Source: Dasypus novemcinctus (lineage: Eukaryota > Chordata > Mammalia > Cingulata > Dasypodidae). Taken from it: DNA of 64,000 nt. The stretch covers positions 95,671,157 to 95,735,156 of the forward strand of contig NC_080680.1 of assembly GCF_030445035.2 (NCBI RefSeq), in the 5' to 3' direction. The notes beneath the pieces were generated by a model that was given only the letters and a program-made list of their open reading frames with translations, was not told the origin of the DNA and made no database searches. Below are positions 1 through 11,385 of this stretch, in pieces (the stretch's first letter is position 1; each line of letters begins with the position of its first letter). Made by a program: the position numbers and the translations under genes.

Positions 1-1845
1 TTGCAGTGATGGAAGGCAAAACATCAAAAACAAAGCTTTCACATTTTTAATTTTTTTGATACTCCAACTTATTTTTACCTTAATTTTTCTAATTTAATAT
101 GTATTCTATATTTAACCTTTAAACTCATCACTATATTCCATTTTACTATTAATGGAACCTGGCAATATATTGGGCTTCACTTTTGAAGAAGTTTTGGATC
201 ACAGAGAGTTTCAACAATGGTAAGGGAGGAATACTGGTGTGGGATGTTATTGACAGGGGACACGTGTTTGGCAGGGAGTTCTACAGGGCATATATCCAGG
301 GTACATAAAAATGTTTGGATATTTTCATAGTGGATACAATTAAAAACAACAACTGAGGGAGTGCTGAGTTCCTAGCCAGGGGAGTTCTATCACAGTCCCT
401 AAAGGAACAGCAACAATCTCCCAAGTGCAATGGCAAAGACCAAAGAAGAAGGAAGGTCCAACAATGAGCCCTTGATACTAATGACTATGCTTGTGAGCCT
501 GTGTACCTGAAATAAGAACAAGGCCTAGAGCTGCAGGGTGCCTAAGAGTTACCTCCTGAGAGCCTCCGTGTTGCTCAAATGTGGCCAGTCTTGAAGCCAA
601 ACTCAGCATGTAAGTGTTTTGCCTTTCCCCAGCATGGGACATGACTCCCAGGAGTGAGCCTCCCTGGCACTGAGGGTTTACTACCAAGTACCAAATGATG
701 ATGTAACTAGAAAATATCCTTGAATAAAAGGGTCAACTCAGACCAGCAGAATATCTCAGTCTACATATAATACCAGATGTTAAAAATGCTTTTTGACCTG
801 AAGAAAAGGGGGAAATGGAAAGGCCAAATGAGTTTATTTGGCTATGAGTCTCCAAAAGAGCCAGGTGGTTCTCAGAGGGGTTGCCCTTATGCACAACTGA
901 GCAGAGTCCCAGAGACAGATAAAGTAGGTACAACCCCAGGTATTAGTTCTTCTGAGGGCTACAGAGACCCACAGGTTCTATGGTCATGGCAAATGGAGTT
1001 CAGTGCCATATCAGTTGGCCCTACTTTGAAGTTTGTGTTTCTGTGTGATGGAGTGGACTCAGATGTGATCTTTTTCCACAAGTCTCTCCTGTTACTTTTA
1101 CCGGAACTATAGTTGGTGCTGGGGTTTAATGTATAACCAGGGGACCTGAATCTCTGGACTGACCATGTGATAGCCAGACCCTGAGCCTCAACAGACTTGC
1201 AACTCCCACACACTGGTTTATTGGACTTATCCCACTCAGCTAACATGGAGGTGAAGAAGTCAACCACCAGACCAGGGAGTCAAGAGTGCCTACAACTGAA
1301 AGCAGGAGAATTGCATCCAGCATCCACGTGGAATCTAAGCCCCCTCTTGATATAGATGTGGAGTGGACACAGCCATTCTAAGGTCCACAGGACAGATGAA
1401 TAGAGTATGGATTAGAGTGAATTTACTGATATTCTATTCATGAACTATTGTGATTAGTAATAGAAGAAAATATGGCCTTGGTGTGAAGAAAGTGGCCATG
1501 GTGGCTGCTGGGGGTAGGGAGTGGGAGGAAGAGATGTTATGTGGGTGTGTTTTTGGGACTTGGAGTTGTCCTGGGTGGTGCTGCAGGGATAGTTGCTGGA
1601 CATTGTATGTCTTCCCATGGCCCACTGGGTGGAATGTGGGAGAGTGTGGGCTGTGATGTGGACCATTGACCATGAGGTGCAGCAGTGCTCAGAGATATAT
1701 TCACCGAATGCAATTAATGTCTCATGATAATGGAGGAGGTTGTTGTTATGGGGGAAGGAGTGGGGTGAGGGGGTTGGGAAGTATATGGGGACCTCATATT
1801 TTTTGAATGTAACATTAAAAAAATAAAGACCAAAAAAAAAAAAAG
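1..1845 (+). repeat. R element: long LINE 3'-end module, 5' end off window
   Basis: Longest sense copy of the family called R here. It ends in a conserved tail: a G-rich stretch, ATGGGGACCTCATATTTTTT, an AATAAA signal near 1821 and poly(A) at about 1831-1844. At least 15 more copies in this window share the 3' end but start at different points, which is typical of 5'-truncated LINE insertions. No reading frame exceeds about 110 codons, so it looks non-coding. The antisense copy at 43720-45650 is contiguous with an L1 3' UTR, so I read R as the distal 3' UTR of a xenarthran L1 lineage. A separate non-autonomous retroposon is the alternative. Confidence 0.75.
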
Positions 1846-2884
1846 AACCTATTGGTGCTCAGAGGAAATATGGCCACTATTGAAAGAGACTTTAAGAAAA
1901 TTTTTTAATTAAGATTCAACCAGAAATACATATATAAATTACTTACACACATACACACACAATGCATGTGTACACACTGAAGTTGCTGGTTTGGGAATTC
2001 TAGCCACCTATAACCACACAGAAAATCTGTGGGTCATTAATGCTCACAATGATTGAACACACAGCACACAATAAACAGCACAACTACGTCCAAATACAAA
2101 ACAGCCAGTACCCTTGAATATCTCTTATCAATAATTCATTCTCTGTTTCTAGAACTACATAAGGAAGCACACATGAACTAAAAAATTCCACATGAATCAT
2201 ACTCAAGTCATACAATTGCATGCTTATGCCTCTTCACAATTATGTAACAAGCAAATAACACAGTTGGTCACACATACACCCTCATTTAAGAGTGAAGCCT
2301 TCAGGCCAACAGTTGCTACAGCACAGGTGGAAGAGTCAGTGTGTGAGGCACGTGGGCCACACTCACTCACAGACAGCCACACAATCACTACCCACAAATA
2401 AAATAGATGGAAGTCACAAAAATGGAATCAGCATACACAAACATCTCACACACAGGCAAATGAATCTCACAAACAAAAGGAAGATCTCACACACCCTCAA
2501 CACTGAGTAGATTATTTGAAGCCTTAACTCTTAATTCTGGTTATAGAAAAAGTCAGAAAACTAAGCACCACCTAAGGAGTACATCAGTCTTCCTCCAATT
2601 CTACACTCTTATTTACTTAGCTAAGTTATCAGTTCAATGGTGAAAAAGCAGAAAATATTGAGGGAGAACAGCAAATATTTGGGATCAATGACATTCATTA
2701 AGAGAGTCCATTCATGTATACAAGTCATGCACTTCCTTAACTGGGGTCTATTTGTAGCTTATGTTCTTGGTCAAAAGGGGCAAAATCAGGCTGAGTCAGG
2801 TGCATAGTACACATACCAAACACACCATCACACTTATGCTCACACACCATATGCAGAGACTGAATTGAGAATATGTTACACATG

Positions 2885-3344
2885 TGTGATGGTTAGGCTA
2901 TTGTGTCAATTTTACTAGGTAATTGTGCCCAGTTGTTCGGTCAAGCAAGCACTGGATTAACTGTAATACAAGGATATTTGTGAACTTTAGTCACCATTGA
3001 CTTTACTGCAGTGGTAAATCATAGATAGCTGATTACAATTACATCAGTCAGGGAGATTGCCATCAGCAATGGGTGATGCTTTATCCAACCACTTGAATGC
3101 CTCAAAAGAGGAAGTGATTCCAGCATGGAAAGAGAATTTCCCAGCTTGTCTTTGGACAGCTGATGTCTCTAAGAACTCATCAAGAACCATGTCTGGACTT
3201 TCATTGGAGCCACTGGTTGCAGTCTACCTGTGGAACCTGGACTTGTGCATTCCCACGGCCATGTGAGAGACTCTTATAAAATCACATGCTATTGACAGAT
3301 ACCTCTTTTTGATTCTGTTTCCCTAGAGAACCCTGACTAATACA
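2885..3344 (+). mobile_element. Solo LTR (ERVL/MaLR-like), 460 bp
   Basis: Begins TGTGATGGTTAGG and ends CTGACTAATACA, giving the TG...CA ends of a retroviral LTR. It is flanked by a perfect 5-bp target duplication, ACATG, at 2880-2884 and 3345-3349. The uninterrupted site survives in block B near 14231 as TTACACTTGCAAAA, compared with TTACACATG joined to CAAATAAA here. No internal retroviral sequence is next to it, so it is a solo LTR. The ERVL/MaLR class is assigned from the overall look of the ends. Confidence 0.85.
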
Positions 3345-4166
3345 ACATGCAAATAAAGTGTGTGGAAACAACAGAAATATATAGCCAGATCTATAATCAC
3401 ACAGATATACTTTGCTCACTGAAAAATTGCAACTCTCTCTGATCTTTGCCAGTCTTTGGCGAGTGCACACATTTTCTGACTCACATCCTGAGTCTCACTA
3501 CTCTTAATGACACCAGGAAGAACAGATTTAGTGAAAGACTATGAGCCCAAGACCCTAAAGCTCTCTATGTGTGACTTTGAGTCCAGAGTAAAAAACAGCA
3601 GGTTACCATTTTACCAACTGGAGAGGATTCAGAAAAATTCTTGGCCAAGGAAATAATCTACCAGGTTAATTGCCTCCAATTTCCCATCAGACCTTGGGGA
3701 TAAGCTTGGATAAGGGAGACCAGACTGGTAGTATCCAGAGAAGTTGTCATTACATGGGGCCCCCACGGCTTCTCTCCGCCTGCACAGAGTTCTGACTAAA
3801 AGCAGCAATAGCTCAGTCACCTCTGACTTTGATGTAGCCAATGCAGTAGGTCAGACCAGACTGGAATAGGTTCTGGGTCAGAATCCTGGAGTGAGGACTG
3901 TACAATGCCATCATTAATTGTTGGCCCTAGGAAGAAAGGAAACTCTCAGCCTTGTTTCATTACCTGTAAAGTGTAAAGTATTGAAATCAATGAAGTTAAA
4001 GTTAAAATTTAATAAGGCAAATCCTTGATTAGTCAGCGTTTTGATATATAATTAAAAGTAAACAAAAAAATTAAATGAGGTAATGCATGCTGGAGTATGT
4101 AAGTACACTATAAATTTAATTTGGACTATAATTGTTTTTGTATTTTATAAAAATATGATACCATAC

Positions 4167-4722
4167 TGTATCAGTTTGATATAGTTATGAATTACAAAAA
4201 GAAATATTGGGTTATGTTTGTAAACTGATGTTTTCCTCTGCATATATTAGATTATATTGGATTCAGAAGTTACCTTGATCAAGTAATCAGGTAAACCTCT
4301 TGTGCCAGTAGTGTGTTGAGTCCCTGTCCTTTGGTGGGTGGAGACTCACAGATAAAAGGCATGGCAAAGGACAGAGTTGGGGTGTTCTTAATTTTGGAGT
4401 TTTGATGTTAGAGTTTGATGCTGAAGTCTTAAACTGCAGCCCCGGGAAGTAAGCACACAGAGGAAAGAGAAGCAAGTCCTGGGAAGAGAGGAACCCTGAG
4501 CACAGAGAAAAGCAAGACCCTGGACAGGAGGAACCTAGGAAGCCAGAACCCTCACAGGCCTCAGCAGCCATCTTGCTCCTACATGGAAAATAGACTTTGG
4601 TGAGGGAAGTAACTTATGCGTTATGGTCTGGTATATGTAAGCTCCTACCCCAAATAAATATCCCTTAAAGAAACAACTAATTTCTGGTGTTTTCATCAGC
4701 ACCCCTTTGGCTGACTAATACA
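4167..4722 (+). mobile_element. Solo LTR (second family), 556 bp
   Basis: TG...CA ends (TGTATCAGTTTG to GACTAATACA) with a perfect 5-bp target duplication, CATAC, at 4162-4166 and 4723-4727. An AATAAA signal lies at about 4653. A diverged relative lies in reverse inside an L1 at 25358-26012; the two share CACCCCTTTGGC, the 'gctcctacccyaaataaat' stretch and the 'gggaagtaa' stretch. Block B near 14985 keeps an empty version of this site, so the insertion postdates the A/B duplication. Confidence 0.85.
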
Positions 4723-4764
4723 CATACATATGCATGTACACATATATAATTAATGACATATTCT

Positions 4765-5231
4765 ACTATAGAGCTGTTGTAACTCTAGCAATGGAAGAAA
4801 TTGTATCACTGATGTGGAGATGGTGGCCATGGGAGTTGCTGAGGGCAGGGAGGGGAGGAAGAGATGTGATATGGGGCATTTTTGGGACTTGGAGTTGTCC
4901 TGAATGATATTGCAGGGACACATGCCAGGACATTGTATATCCTGCCATAACCCACTGGATGGCCTGGGGGCAGTGTAAACTACAATATAAACTATGGTCC
5001 ATGTGGTGTAGCAGTGCTTCAGGGTGCATTCACCAAATGCAATGAATGTGCCTTACAGATGAAAGGGAATGTTGATGTGGGAGGAGTGGGGGTGGGGTGG
5101 GAGTGGGATATGTGGGAATTTCTTATGTTTTTTAATGTAACGTTTTATGTGATCTATTTATCTTTTAAAGAAAAGACAATAACAATACAAAACAAAGAAA
5201 CAAAACCAAAAAAAAAAAAACAACAGAAAAA
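4765..5231 (+). repeat. R element, 5'-truncated copy
   Basis: Starts at the internal R landmark TAACTCTAGCAATGGAAGAA and runs to the R tail followed by an A-rich stretch (5165-5231). It carries the GTTGATGTGGGAGGAGTGGGG and TTTTTTAATGTAACGTTT landmarks. The next R copy follows directly on its A tail. Confidence 0.8.
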
Positions 5232-5765
5232 AATGGCTATGTCCTGGGTGAGTCCAATGAACTGGAGAGTAATTGTTGTAACTCCACTGAGGCTCAGGGT
5301 CCAGCTGGCACAAGGACAGCCCAAAGATTTGAGTCTCCTGGACCTACACCTACCAACTCCATCACGAGCACTGAAGGAAATGATATCATTGATGTAGAGA
5401 CAGTGGCCACTAGAGGTGCTGAAGGCAGGGAGAAGGAAAAGAGGTGTAATATGGGGGCATTTTTGGGACTTGGAATTGTCTTGAATGACATTGCAATGAC
5501 AGATATAGGTCATTATGTATATGGCCATAACCTGCAGAAATGAATGGAAAAGAGTGTAAACTACAATGTAAACTATAATCCATTCTTAGTAGCAATGCTT
5601 CAAATATGTTCATCAATTGCAATGAATGTACCACACTAATGAAAGAAGTTGATAATATGGGGAAGGGTGGGAGGTGTGGGATGTGGAGATATTAGAATCA
5701 CTTTTATTTTTTGTGTGACATTTTGTGTAATCTAAATATCTTTAAAAAAATAAAAAAATATTAAA
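5232..5765 (+). repeat. R element, copy abutting the previous one
   Basis: Starts at the R landmark GGTGAGTCCAATGAACTGGAGAG and ends TCTTTAAAAAAATAAAAAAATA. It has a deletion around 5345-5375 relative to longer copies. It lies head-to-tail with the preceding copy, as expected if it inserted into that copy's A tail. Confidence 0.75.
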
Positions 5766-6074
5766 ATAAATAGGTATGAAGACTACTGGCACAAAATACA
5801 GAATTAGAATGCTTGTCTTCTAGCTCACCCTACCCTGCAGGTGGAATCATTTGAGCGTAGCTTAAGCATTGTTATATAGAAATAGGTCAGACAAACCTGG
5901 CACAAAGTATTACCTGCTTTAAGTCATACAATAGTGCATACCGGAGATGGAGGCAGTCTATTTAGGGGGAAGTAGAAGGAATATTCAGATCTCTCTAAAT
6001 GGGGAGAATTCCTAAGGCTACGATTTCACACAATGTAATATTATTCAGCAATAAAAAGAGGTGCGTGTGGGCAA
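5766..6074. other. Unassigned interval
   Basis: AT-rich sequence with no reading frame or recognised gene. A short LINE-like phrase, ATTATTCAGCAATAAAAAGAG, at about 6040-6060 resembles the 3' part of old L1s. Confidence 0.4.
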
Positions 6075-6590
6075 GGTGCACTTGGGCATGCATCTATGGA
6101 GTTTGAGTGTGTTCATGTGTTGATGAGATGTTGTCTCGGTGGATGGAGACCCACAGATTAGCAGACAGAATATTGAATTTCTATCCAGGTCAGTCCTGCT
6201 ACACTCTCTCATAGAGTAGGAAGAGTCTCTAGAGTATACGGACAGTGTCTAGCAAAAGAGGGTAGATCAATACCCCTGGCCCTTGATATTGATGCTTGTA
6301 CTTATGAACCTTGATCTTGTGAATTTGAAACTTGGTGTAGTAATGTATATTGCCTAAGAGTTACTTCCTGAGGGCCTCCTTGTTGCTTGAATGTGGCCTT
6401 CTCTAAACCAAACTCAGTATATAAATCCATTGCCTTTCCCTCGAGGTGGGACATGACACCCAGGTCTGAGCCTCCATGCCACCAAGGGATTAATACCAAG
6501 TACCAATTAATGATGCACTTGGAGAAAGACCTAGACTAAAGGGGGAAACATTAAATGCAAATGAGTTTTTATCGCTAAGAGGTTTCAAGG
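6075..6590 (+). repeat. R element, internal fragment
   Basis: Matches the upstream half of longer R copies: a 'ggtggatggagaccCACAGATTA' segment, CCTAAGAGTTAC..CCTGAGGGCCTCC, GGGACATGACACCCAGG, and the 'gacctagactaaaggggg' stretch. It also parallels 55985-56420. The typical 3' tail and poly(A) are missing, so it is a fragment. Confidence 0.7.
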
Positions 6591-6599
6591 TGAGTCTAA

Positions 6600-7214
6600 A
6601 TTTTTTAAAAAATCAAATACATTTTGTTTCCTTTTAAACTTTACTATACTATAATAAATAAGAATTAATGAACAATAGGCTACTATCCTTGAAAGAAAAA
6701 AATAGTGTCCATACAGATGGAAAAGGAAAGAAAAACTGGAGACATTCTCAGTAAACTGATTCACTAGAAGTTATCAAATTGGCCAGGGCACACTTGATAA
6801 TGTTCCCTGAAACAGGTCACCCAGGGCATTAGGGAAAGTGATGGATTCTCCAAGAATTCCAAAGAGATCATGTGTGCAGAATACCTCTGTAATGTTTGAC
6901 AGTGTCTTTTCCTTGGCACTTCCAGTTGAGATAAGAAATGAGTGCTTCATTAACCACATGAGACTATCTCAGGGGAATGATGGTAAACTTACCCCTTAAA
7001 AAAGTTAAAGGATTAAGTGAATTGAAACACACCACATATTTAGATTCCCTGGCATTTATTAAGTCTTCATTAAATATTAGCTATATTTTGCTATTATTTA
7101 CATACTCATTGCTTTCTATTGCTCACACATGTATACCTTTGGTTTCACACATGTAAACATTGTAGCTCAACATAGCTTTGTTATTTAAATGAAAAAGTAG
7201 GAGTAGTCCTTGAC
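6600..7214. other. Unassigned intergenic sequence
   Basis: AT-rich, no coding signal, no repeat I can name. Confidence 0.4.
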
Positions 7215-7518
7215 TTTTTTTCTCTATTTATTTATTTTTAAAAAATGTTACATTAAAAAAAATAAGAGGTCCTCATATACCCCCCACCCCCCTCAACCCA
7301 CTCCTCCCACATAAGCAACCTCTTTCATCATCATGGCACATTCATTGCATCTGGTGAATACATTTTGGAGCACTGCTGCACCACATGGATTATGATTTTC
7401 ATTGTAGTTTATACTCTCCCCCAGTCCACCCAGTGGGCCACGGCAGGACAATCAGTGTCCAGCATCTGTTCCTGCAGTACCACCCAGGACAACTCCAAGT
7501 CCTGAAAATGCAAATTCC
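7215..7518 (-). repeat. R element, short antisense copy
   Basis: Reverse-orientation R 3' end. It begins (plus strand) with an AT-rich tail and 'aaaaatgttacattaaaaaaaataagaggtcc', runs through the CCCCCACCC tract and the GTGAATACATTTTGGAGCACTGC landmark, and stops at 'ctccaagtcctgaaaatgc'. Confidence 0.8.
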
Positions 7519-7599
7519 ACTGTTACCAGCATAGACTGAAATATCTTAATTTCTTAACTGCACTATTGTAATAGCTTCTCAGATGTTCTCGCTTCTTCC

Positions 7600-8010
7600 A
7601 CATATATCTTTTCCCAACTGTCTATTCTCAACACAGCAGCCAGGATAATAATTTTAAAAGCTGAATCATGTTGTTTATTTGCAGAAAATTTTCAAGCACT
7701 TCACAAAAAATTTGCAGGAATAATTAAATTGCAAGTCCTATAAAATCTGCTCTCCTTTAGCTCTAAAATTATCTCCAACTGCTTTTGTACCTCCTCACTC
7801 CTGCCAGTCATTCTACCCTCCTTTCTTTTCCTGAAGTATAGCTGGCATTCACTTATCTCAGCAGATTTGCAATTACTTTCCCTCCCTGGGATGATTTACC
7901 TACAGATATCCTCTCGGCTCACTATCCTGATATCTTAATCCTTTGTTCAAATGCTACTTCTCGATGAAACCAGTGTTCATTGTAGAACTTAAATTTCAAC
8001 TTGTTCTCTC
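7600..8010 (+). repeat. L2 LINE 3'-end fragment
   Basis: The order of phrases resembles the L2 3' region: 'tccaactgcttttgtacctcctcac', CTGCCAGTCATTC, the 'agatatcctctcggctcactatc' segment and 'ctttgttcaaatgctacttctc'. It is highly diverged, as expected of an ancient mammalian repeat. Assigned by pattern only. Confidence 0.5.
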
Positions 8011-8044
8011 ATTCCTGATGTCTTCACACAACTTGGTTTGCAAT

Positions 8045-8302
8045 TTTTAAAAAAATTTCTTACCTTTTAAATGTTTATTTATTTATTGAGTTACCAAGTG
8101 CTGGACATTGAACCCGGGACCTCATATGTTGGAAGGCAGTGCTCAACTACTGGCCCACATCAGCTTCCCTGAATTGGATTTATCATTGGTTTTGCTTGTT
8201 GTTTGTTTTTGTATTTTCAGGACTCACAGGGAACCAAACCCAAGACCTTTCATGTGGGAGGTGGGCACTTAACTGCTCAAGATACATCCGATCCCTAATT
8301 TC
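8045..8302 (-). repeat. tRNA-derived SINE (DAS-type), antisense, two units
   Basis: On the minus strand this reads as a tRNA-like head with a B-box-like GGGTTCAATG and the 'gaggtcccgggttcaa' phrase. A second, similar unit follows at 8215-8290 (plus-strand 'ggaaccaaacccaagacc'). On the plus strand the left end begins with the T-rich 'tttatttatttattgag' tail. Confidence 0.65.
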
Positions 8303-8497
8303 CTACCTTTTTTGTAATTATACATATGCAACTCAAAACATTCCTTTTTATACACTTTCAAGTATTCAATACTTTGATACTGATCATATTCACTCTATTG
8401 TGCTATTAACACCTACATACATAACTTAAACTTTTCCATTCCTCTTCTGCAGAATTTCTGTGCCATTAAGTAATAGCTCTGGCATTCCTCTTACACC

Positions 8498-8959
8498 TGC
8501 CTTAGTTTGCCAGGGCTGCTCTGGCAAACGCCCAAAATGGGGTGGTTAACTATAGGAAATTACTGGCTCAGAGATTGGGAGGTAAGAAATCCAAAATCAA
8601 GGCATCACTAAGTCCTTGCTTTCTCCCTGAAGTCCTTGTATTCTGCTGACAGCTGGTCAAAATCCTTGGGGACTCTGGCCTTGTATCTCTGTCTCCTGTC
8701 CCATGGCAATCTCACATGCATTGTGTGTTGTCTGATTTGGGCATCTGAGTTTCTTTTCTTATTAGGCATTCAGATTGATGCCTGTCCAGATTCAGTTTGG
8801 CAACACTTATCTAGGAATTTAGAAAATCCTATTCATAAATGAGCCACACTATAACTGAAAATATATCTTCATAGGGTCCCATTTACAAATGGGTACATAG
8901 AATGCAGATTGAGTTTAAGAGCATGTAATTTTCTTTGGGGACATAATTTAATTTACCAC
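8498..8959 (-). repeat. MLT1-like MaLR LTR, antisense
   Basis: Plus-strand order matches a reversed MLT1 LTR: TTAGTTTGCCAGGGCTGCT, 'ggaggtaagaaatccaaaatcaagg', 'catagggtcccatttacaaatggg' and GGGGACATAATTTAATTTACC. Length and ends fit. The target duplication is no longer clear. Confidence 0.65.
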
Positions 8960-9049
8960 TCCACCCAACCATTAATAAACTGTAAACTATTTTCTTTCTC
9001 TGGAAATGTATTTATTATGAGCATTTCCTAAAAGTATGGTGGCTAACTT

Positions 9050-9262
9050 CACTCAACATGAAATCTATACAATAATGTTCACAACAGTATTATTCATAAT
9101 TGCAAAAGTGGAAGCAACACACTTGTCCATCAGATTTACAGATAAACATAATGCGGCATATTCATACAGGGCATATTATTGGGGATAAAAAGGAATGACT
9201 TTCTAGTACTTGAAACAGCAGGGATGAAACTTTGTGACATTCGTGTTGAGTGAATTAAGCCT
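9050..9262 (+). repeat. Old L1 3'-end fragment
   Basis: Contains the ORF2/3'-UTR phrases typical of L1: 'gttcacaacagtattattcataattgcaaaagtgg', 'acttgtccatcag' and the 'ggataaaaaggaatgact' stretch ending in 'gtgaattaagcc'. It is interrupted at its 3' end by the R copy at 9272. Confidence 0.7.
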
Positions 9263-9271
9263 GCTGCTTTT

Positions 9272-9682
9272 TTTTTTTGATGTTTAATGTATGTTTTATT
9301 TTTTTTTATTTTTGTCTTTATTTTTTTAATATTACATTCAAAAAATATGAGATCCCCATATACCCCTCACCCCTCTCACCCCGCTTCTCCCTCCATAGCA
9401 ACAATCTCATCCATCATCATGAGACATTCATTGCATTTGGTGAATACATCTCTGAGCACCGCTGCACCTCGTGGTCAACGGTCCACATCATAGCCCACAC
9501 TCTCCCACATTCCACCCAGTGGGCCATGGGAGGACATACAATGTCCAGCAACTGTCCCTGCAGCACCACCCAGGACAACTCCAAGTCCCAAAAACGCCTC
9601 CACATCTCATCTCTTCCTCCCATTCCCCACACCCAGTAGCCATCATGACCACTTTCTCCACACCAATGCCACATTTTCTTCG
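9272..9682 (-). repeat. R element, antisense, with target duplication
   Basis: Starts with the T tail (minus-strand poly(A)) and 'atgagatccccatatacccc', and ends in 'cacattttcttcg'. The flanks are a 17/18 match: ATTAAGCCTGCTGCTTTT (9254-9271) and ATTAATCCTGCTGCTTTT (9683-9700). This is a target-site duplication, so it was made by LINE machinery. Confidence 0.85.
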
Positions 9683-9700
9683 ATTAATCCTGCTGCTTTT

Positions 9701-11385
9701 TATACCAGTTAACATCATGAAATCTAGTGATTTATTATGCTTGTTCTTATTTTCTTCCCTCTAAATATAAGTTCTAAAAAGCAGAACTATTTTTGCTTCA
9801 AATTTGTGCATTTCCAGAAGTATCCAGGGACATGGTAGATAATTGTCAAAGAATAAATGACAGTTACACCTTTGGCTTTGTATTAGTTGAAAGTCAAAGG
9901 TAATTTATTCCCAAAATGTTGGGAGTAAAATGTAACTTATTTCTAGTCGATAATGAAGCAGGCTGATTTATGCAGTCCCTCCCAAGTTTCACATAGAGAA
10001 AAAGTATATTTTGCATTATTTTGGGGATTTCATAATGGGGTTCACTGTTCTGTGCTCCACTGATGGATTCTTCACACAGGCACAAACAAAAGGGCAATAA
10101 AGCCAAAATCTTTGAAATAAGTTTGTATTTTTTCATATCAACAGACACAATATATTAACTAGAAAATACATTAAATATGTAAGATTCTGAGTTCTATTAC
10201 CTTAAACACTTGGAAGTACATTTACTTTCTACAACCATAGGAAATGAAAGACAAAATGATGGGGAAACCAAATTCTAATGGCTATCCCACTTACATAAAA
10301 ATATGTACTACGATTTATTCCTAAATTTCAAATTGCACATTTTATGATATTTACCTAAAATAATATTCACCAAATCTTGAAACTAAGAGTTTCAACTCAA
10401 TTTTAAGGATGCCAAGGAATGTTTTTGTTAATCAAGAAAAGTATGATACCACGTTTGAGAATTCTTATCTTATCAAGAAAAGTATGATACCACGTTTGAG
10501 AATTCTTATCTTTTCAATATGGTATTGATAAGCAGTAAAAAGCTGTAATTACACAAAATACATTATTATTTGGATCTCTAATCTTATTCTGAAAGTGTTT
10601 CTCTTCTTAAAGAAGAGATATATTTCTGATGTATCATATTCCTTCAGAAAATCCTGTGTAGGTATTTTGGTATCATAGTAAGTCATTCACATCTCTTCCA
10701 ACAAGTACGCAGTTCCTTAACACAATTAGGAATATTGTTCTCACACTTGACAAAAATGAGAGTCACTTGCAATGCCAGACACTGAGGGCTAAATGAGAAT
10801 AGAGGAACAATATATATACTGAAAGAAAGGGCATTTGGTTATGGAGATTATCATGGAGCTTCTGAGAAACTGCAAGTTTTGAATTCTGTGTCTGAGACGA
10901 CTGCAAACACTGCATTTTGCTTTACAGGAAACCATCTAAAAGTTTTGACTTAAACCGAAAGCATTTATTTATATGATAGTAGAGTGGGTTGGCCTTTTGG
11001 GCATGGGCTTTGCTCAGCTGATCTATACAGGAGGTCTCATGCCTTTGCAATCATCTACCAGGCGGCCCGTGGGATGGCTGACACCTTCTAAAGCATCTTA
11101 ATTCCCATGTATGTGGCCTTTTATTTTCAAGCATTCTATCAAGCTAAAGGCAGCTGGAACAGAATCTACAAAGACTTTGAGACCTTTAACATAACTTCCA
11201 ATATCTATTTGTCAAAGAAATTCACTAACATTGCAAATATTTAAGGTGAAGGAAAATAGACTGCACATATGAAAAAGGGAATGCACAGTGTGGTAGATGT
11301 TTGCGCAATCTACCATAACCACAGATGCAGTTTTTCAATGAGAGATCACTGGTGGCTTCCCTAGGAAAATTAGGAATATGAACAG
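9701..11385. other. Unassigned sequence downstream of the OR gene
   Basis: Apart from the tandem duplication at 10431-10512, I recognise nothing. A slightly GC-richer patch at 10990-11110 (around 'ggcggcccgtgggatggctgac') has no sustained frame and may be an old repeat or pseudogene scrap. The 3' UTR of the OR gene at 11386 should lie here. Confidence 0.4.
10431..10512. repeat. Perfect 41-bp tandem duplication
   Basis: The unit from ATCAAGAAAAGTATGATACC to ...GAATTCTTATCTT occurs at 10431-10471 and again, with no mismatch, at 10472-10512. Identity of both copies suggests a recent event or a collapsed/assembled duplication. Confidence 0.95.

Larger units (their letters stand above)
1848..4760. 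repeat. Duplication block A, paralogous to 13105-15010
   Basis: Non-coding, CA-rich sequence that aligns in the same orientation and order with 13105-15010. Matching landmarks include: a run ending in GAACACACAGCACACAA (2055 and 13340); ACACATACACCCTCATTT (2270 and 13610); a stretch around GCCTCCAATTT and CCATCAGACC (3670 and 14560); and CCCACGGCTTC (3760 and 14655). Divergence is clearly visible, with many substitutions and short indels, so the duplication is old. Block B lies just upstream of the intact OR1J-like gene, so this is probably an OR-cluster duplication unit. The OR that would match block A is not in the window. Two solo LTRs inside A are missing from B. Confidence 0.8.

Noticed and set aside
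1450-1673. Opposite-strand frames of 68-79 codons, repeated at 9471-9764 and 48290-48520
   Set aside because: The same frames recur in each R copy because of shared repeat sequence and decay freely; no sign of selection for coding.
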